From: Granulosicoccus sp.
GTDB lineage: Bacteria > Pseudomonadota > Gammaproteobacteria > Granulosicoccales > Granulosicoccaceae
DNA: 48,935 bases
Reading direction: 5' to 3'
Assembly (NCBI GenBank): GCA_020627685.1
Contig: JAHDGK010000003.1
Span: 80,428 to 129,362, forward strand
The translations under genes and the position numbers were made by a program. Below are positions 45,457-48,935 of this stretch, in pieces (the first letter of the stretch is position 1; each line of letters starts with the position of its first letter). The notes beneath the pieces were generated by a model. That model saw only the letters and a list, made by a program, of their open reading frames with translations, was not told where the DNA came from and made no database searches.

Positions 45457-45899
45457 TTAAGCTCCAAATTTTCAAGAATAAGAAGCGCTTTGTTGACCGT
45501 TGATATAGCCGAAGGGCTCATGGTGGAGAGCAGTTCATTCTGAAACTGCTGAGCCAGCTCCACCAGTTTTGAATAGCGTCTTAGTCCTATTGCACTCAGT
45601 TGTAGGTATTCCACACGCCGGTCACTATCGTCTCGCTTCCGAATTAACCATCCTCTTTTACTCAGTGACTGAACAGCTCTGCTCACTTTGGTCTTATGCA
45701 TATTGGAATGCTGGCAAATCTGTGTGCTGGTAAGCGTACCGAGTTGCCCGAGTGCTGCTAAGGCTCGCCATTCCGGCCGGGTCATGCCGTATTCCCGTTT
45801 GTAGTGTTGAGCAAATTTTAGACTGATAGATTCGGATAGCCGGCTTAGTCTGAAGGGAAGAAATTCCTCGAGTATCAGGGTGTCACTGGTTTTTTTCAT
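45447..45899 (-). CDS. MarR-family regulator of the homogentisate operon
   Basis: This 150-residue winged-helix regulator has a recognition region TSTQICQHSNMHKTKVSRAVQ and a wing KRDDSDRRVEYLQLS, both typical of MarR/HpaR/SlyA proteins. It is divergent from hmgA with 63 bases between starts. The shared gap holds a 14-base palindrome over the hmgA -10. The likely role is repression of hmgA-fahA-maiA, relieved by a pathway aromatic acid; the inducer is inferred. It probably also controls its own gene. Confidence 0.88.
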   Translation of the reverse strand: MKKTSDTLILEEFLPFRLSRLSESISLKFAQHYKREYGMTRPEWRALAALGQLGTLTSTQICQHSNMHKTKVSRAVQSLSKRGWLIRKRDDSDRRVEYLQLSAIGLRRYSKLVELAQQFQNELLSTMSPSAISTVNKALLILENLELNKD

Positions 45900-45904
45900 C
45901 GACG

Positions 45905-45933
45905 TTGATAGTTACAAAATCAATGGTTACAAT
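45905..45933 (+). promoter_or_regulatory. Sigma-70 type promoter of hmgA
   Basis: TTGATA (45905-45910) and TACAAT (45928-45933) are separated by exactly 17 bases. The expected transcription start is near 45940, giving a leader of about 22 bases before the hmgA ATG, with GGGAGCG as ribosome site. Confidence 0.7.
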
Positions 45934-45939
45934 TGTAAC
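45926..45939. promoter_or_regulatory. Palindromic operator, probable MarR site
   Basis: GTTACAATTGTAAC is a perfect 14-base palindrome that covers the hmgA -10 element. A second copy of the half-site, GTTACAA, lies at 45911-45917, 15 bases away and inside the promoter spacer. Binding here would block RNA polymerase. Confidence 0.75.
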
Positions 45940-45962
45940 TTAATTCATCGCTGGGAGCGATC

Positions 45963-47261
45963 ATGGCTCTTGAGTATCAATCCGGGTTTGGTAATGACTT
46001 TGAAACCGAGTCAATGCCGGGTGCTTTACCGCAAGGACAGAACAGTCCACAAAATTGTGCTTACGGTTTATATGCCGAACAACTTTCCGGTTCTGCGTTT
46101 ACTGCACCGCGCGGGCAGAATGAGCGCTCTTGGTTATATCGTATTCGTCCTAGCGTGTTGCATACCAACCGGTTCAACAGTATGGAATGCCCACTGTGGA
46201 TGTCGGCTCCGCATAGCGGACCGTCGTCGTTACCGCTAGGGCAGTACCGGTGGGATCCCATACCGGTTGCAAAACCCGGTACTGAATTCTTGGCAGGGGT
46301 TAACACAATGACCACTGCGGGCGATGTGCAAACTCAAACGGGCATGGCTGCGCACATCTATGATTTCAACACCAACAACGCGGATACCTACCTGTGTAAT
46401 GCTGATGGAGAATTGTTGTTTGTACCTCAGTTGGGTGATGTGCAACTATTTACCGAACTCGGTCGCTTAGTAGTATCCCCTGGTGAAATAGCCGTGGTGC
46501 CTCGGGGCATGATCTTTCGAATCGATTGCCAGGCAGATTCTGCCAGGGGCTATCTGTGTGAAAACTATGGCGCGCCTTTGACGTTGCCTGAGCGTGGGCC
46601 TATAGGGGCAAACTGTTTAGCCAACCCGCGCGATTTCAAAACACCGGTTGCAGCTTTTGAGGACAAAGAGATTGACTGCCAGTTGATCTATAAATGGAGT
46701 GGGGAGTTTCATTGCACTCAGATCGGCCACTCGCCGTTAGACGTGGTTGCATGGCATGGCAACTATGCACCTTATAAATACGATCTATCTACCTTTTCAC
46801 CGGTGGGGGCTATTGCGTTTGATCATCCGGACCCCTCAATCTTTACCGTACTTACCTCTCCAACAGAGCAGGCGGGTACTGCGAATATTGACTTTGTCAT
46901 TTTTCCACCACGCTGGATGGTGGCTGAGAATACCTTCCGACCGCCTTGGTATCATCGGAATATTATGAGTGAGTTCATGGGATTAATTAAAGGTGCCTAC
47001 GATGCCAAGGAGAAAGGGTTTGTTCCTGGCGGTGCAAGCTTGCACAACCAGATGCTTCCGCACGGGCCCGATGCATTTGGATTTGATAAGGCGTCCAATG
47101 CAACCCTTGCCCCGGTCAAGCTGGAGAATACCTTGGCATTTATGTTTGAGACACGCTACGCGCAGAAGGTGACAGACTATGCGAGTAAACTACCGGGGTT
47201 GCAGGATGATTACATCGATTGCTGGCGCGATCTAAAGCGTCGTTTCCCCAAACAAAATTGA
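45963..47261 (+). CDS. hmgA: Homogentisate 1,2-dioxygenase
   Basis: This 432-residue non-haem iron dioxygenase opens the homogentisate ring to maleylacetoacetate in tyrosine/phenylalanine breakdown. Recognisable blocks are [12 protein letters not shown] at the start, [46 protein letters not shown], and the iron-site region [14 protein letters not shown]. Its length is that of other bacterial HmgA. It is the first gene of the operon, followed 52 bases later by fahA. Confidence 0.97.
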   Translation: MALEYQSGFGNDFETESMPGALPQGQNSPQNCAYGLYAEQLSGSAFTAPRGQNERSWLYRIRPSVLHTNRFNSMECPLWMSAPHSGPSSLPLGQYRWDPIPVAKPGTEFLAGVNTMTTAGDVQTQTGMAAHIYDFNTNNADTYLCNADGELLFVPQLGDVQLFTELGRLVVSPGEIAVVPRGMIFRIDCQADSARGYLCENYGAPLTLPERGPIGANCLANPRDFKTPVAAFEDKEIDCQLIYKWSGEFHCTQIGHSPLDVVAWHGNYAPYKYDLSTFSPVGAIAFDHPDPSIFTVLTSPTEQAGTANIDFVIFPPRWMVAENTFRPPWYHRNIMSEFMGLIKGAYDAKEKGFVPGGASLHNQMLPHGPDAFGFDKASNATLAPVKLENTLAFMFETRYAQKVTDYASKLPGLQDDYIDCWRDLKRRFPKQN

Positions 47262-47313
47262 ATTTATAAACGCGGTGGAGCTTCTCGACCACCGGAACGG
47301 ATATAACCGAACA

Positions 47314-48327
47314 ATGAAACTAGCTACAAAACGTAACTCGAGCAGAGATGGGCAACTGGTTGTCGTCTCAACAGACCTGAGTCGATATATCGCCGCGACG
47401 AATATTGCAACGACTCTTCAAGCAGCCCTGGATGATTGGGACAACATCGAGCCGGCGCTTCAAGCTTTGTCCGCTGAACTCAACGGCAATACGGATATGG
47501 GCGATGCGTTTGATCAGTCTGCCGTTGAATCACCGCTTCCAAGAGCCTATCAATGGGCAGATGGCTCTGCGTACGTTAATCACGTAGAGCTGGTCAGGAA
47601 AGCGCGTGGGGCAGAAGTTCCTGAGAGCTTCTGGACTGATCCACTCATGTATCAGGGCGGGTCGGATACGTTTTTAGGTCCCCGTGATGATATCGAAATG
47701 CCGACCACTGAATGGGGCATCGATATGGAAGGGGAAGTTGCCGTCGTAACCGGTGATGTGCCCTTTGGCGCTACCCGAGATCAGGCCGCAAGCTCCATCC
47801 GTCTACTCATGTTGGTCAATGATGTTTCTTTACGGGCACTTATTCCTGCTGAGTTAGGAAAAGGTTTTGGTTTTTTCCAAAGCAAACCTTCTTCGGCGTT
47901 TTCACCCGTGGCTATTACTCCCGATGAGTTGGGTGATGCCTGGGTTGACGGAAAACTTAACTTGCCACTGTTAGTTGATTACAACGATAAGCCGTTTGGT
48001 AAAGCGAATGCGGGCATCGATATGACCTTTGATTTTCCCACCTTGGTTAGCCATGCCAGTAAATCTCGTGCGCTGGGTGCAGGGACTATTGTCGGCTCAG
48101 GTACTGTCAGCAATAAAATGGATGGTGAGCCTGGCAAACCCATCGATCAGGGCGGTGTCGGCTACTCCTGTATCGCCGAAATTAGAATGATAGAAACCAT
48201 CAACGAGGGTAAGCCGTCTACTGCATTCATGCAGTTCGGTGACACCGTCAAAATCTACATGAAAGATGTTGACGGTAATTCAATATTCGGTGAGATCTAT
48301 CAAACGGTAAAACAGCGCCAAGTTTGA
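47314..48327 (+). CDS. fahA: Fumarylacetoacetate hydrolase
   Basis: This protein of about 337 residues belongs to the FAH family and cleaves fumarylacetoacetate to fumarate and acetoacetate, the last step of the pathway. I chose the ATG at 47314 (MKLATKRNSSRDGQL), which matches the usual start of this subfamily; a GTG at 47275 has no ribosome site. Catalytic-domain motifs include WGIDMEGEVAVVTGD, GFGFFQSKPSSAFSP and LGAGTIVGSGTVSN. It lies 6 bases upstream of maiA. Confidence 0.93.
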   Translation: MKLATKRNSSRDGQLVVVSTDLSRYIAATNIATTLQAALDDWDNIEPALQALSAELNGNTDMGDAFDQSAVESPLPRAYQWADGSAYVNHVELVRKARGAEVPESFWTDPLMYQGGSDTFLGPRDDIEMPTTEWGIDMEGEVAVVTGDVPFGATRDQAASSIRLLMLVNDVSLRALIPAELGKGFGFFQSKPSSAFSPVAITPDELGDAWVDGKLNLPLLVDYNDKPFGKANAGIDMTFDFPTLVSHASKSRALGAGTIVGSGTVSNKMDGEPGKPIDQGGVGYSCIAEIRMIETINEGKPSTAFMQFGDTVKIYMKDVDGNSIFGEIYQTVKQRQV

Positions 48328-48333
48328 TCGACA

Positions 48334-48935
48334 ATGTCATTGATACTGCATAACTACTTTCGCTCGTCCACCTCTATTCGCGTGCGTATTGTCTTAGCGA
48401 TGAAAGGTGTTGACTATCGATACGCTTCGTACGCGCTACTCAACAACGAACATAAGAGCGAGGATTTTCTTAAGCTGAATCCTCAGGGTCTGGTTCCATC
48501 ACTGGAAACGCCAGAGGGAGTTATCTCGCAATCGATGGCAATCCTTGAGTATCTGGATGAGGTTCACCCAGAGCCGGCGTTACTTCCTTCAGCGCCTATG
48601 GACAGGGCAAGGGTGCGTTCATTAGCGCAGATCGTTGCTATGGATATTCACCCGGTTAACAACCTTCGTGTTCTTCAGTACTTACGCTCCGAGTTCAATG
48701 CTGATGACGCTGCTGTAAAACAGTGGTTTCAACACTGGACGTGTGAAGGATTTGAAGCCCTCGAGGCGCGCTTATCGGGTGAACAGGGAACCGGTCGATA
48801 CTGCCATGGCGATTCACCGACCTTGGCAGATATTTGCTTAGTATCGCAAGCTATAAACAATAAACGCTTCGGTATAGAGACAGAGCCATACCCAACCATT
48901 GCGCGCATTGTCAGAAGCTGCCTTGAACTTCCAGC
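48334..48935 (+). CDS. maiA: Maleylacetoacetate isomerase (partial, runs off the window)
   Basis: This open frame runs from ATG 48334 to the window end (about 200 residues) without a stop codon. It is a zeta-class glutathione transferase: FRSSTSIRVRI near the start is the glutathione-contacting SSxxxRVRI motif, followed by LNPQGLVPSLET, QSMAILEYLDE and PTLADICLVSQA. It isomerises maleylacetoacetate to fumarylacetoacetate and so sits between HmgA and FahA in the pathway. Only a few C-terminal residues are missing. Confidence 0.92.
   Translation, partial: MSLILHNYFRSSTSIRVRIVLAMKGVDYRYASYALLNNEHKSEDFLKLNPQGLVPSLETPEGVISQSMAILEYLDEVHPEPALLPSAPMDRARVRSLAQIVAMDIHPVNNLRVLQYLRSEFNADDAAVKQWFQHWTCEGFEALEARLSGEQGTGRYCHGDSPTLADICLVSQAINNKRFGIETEPYPTIARIVRSCLELP

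Overview
The window looks like chromosomal DNA of a free-living, probably marine, aerobic gammaproteobacterium. The evidence is the conserved gammaproteobacterial block aspS-nudB-yebC-ruvCAB-ybgC-tolQRAB-pal-cpoB-tRNA-Lys, the large 180-kDa-class NAD-glutamate dehydrogenase, and an aerobic homogentisate pathway. The species cannot be named from the sequence alone. No insertion sequence, integrase, rRNA or CRISPR array was seen.

Layout. (1) 10-6685, minus strand: a PotFHIG-type polyamine ABC importer followed by a PuuA-like gamma-glutamyl-amine synthetase and a PuuB-like FAD oxidase, tightly packed. (2) 6848-13051, minus strand: a seven-gene corrinoid/tetrahydrofolate one-carbon module. In transcription order it holds a corrinoid protein, a DUF1638 protein, a small 'virulence factor'-domain protein, a MetV-like cysteine-rich protein, a MetF-like reductase, a methyl-THF:corrinoid methyltransferase and a RACo-like corrinoid reactivase. 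The last five genes overlap by 1-4 bases. The substrate-specific (MttB-type) methyltransferase is not in the window. (3) 13262-19235, minus: a PaaG-like isomerase behind a GlsB/YeaQ membrane protein, then NAD-GDH. (4) 19431-21081, minus: rhomboid protease and PfkB-family (adenosine-type) kinase, divergent from aspS. (5) 21177-33886, plus: the conserved block for translation, Holliday-junction processing and the Tol-Pal envelope, ending in tRNA-Lys(UUU). (6) 33887-38840: accessory genes, namely an unrecognised 293-residue protein with a weak primase-like motif pattern, a UspA protein, an M48 peptidase with a YjgN-like membrane partner, and RluF. (7) 39025-45408: a ~2050-residue surface-type protein with a LEPR motif, a DUF4347 domain, a beta-helix, a propeller-like region and cadherin-like repeats, followed by a tiny peptidoglycan-binding protein. 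(8) 45447-48935: a MarR regulator divergent from hmgA-fahA-maiA (tyrosine/homogentisate degradation), with a clear promoter and overlapping palindromic operator.

How the genes work together. Region 2 has the parts to take a methyl group from a methylated corrinoid protein to THF, oxidise it to methylene-THF through a MetV/MetF reductase, and reactivate corrinoid that has become oxidised. Region 1 would import an amine and channel it through gamma-glutamylation. Whether the two regions act on one methylated-amine substrate is inference from adjacency. The main points for a second look are the C1 module with oppositely charged tails on its partner proteins, the giant protein with a caspase-like His/Cys pair, the 293-residue protein next to tRNA-Lys, and the MarR operator lying on the hmgA promoter.
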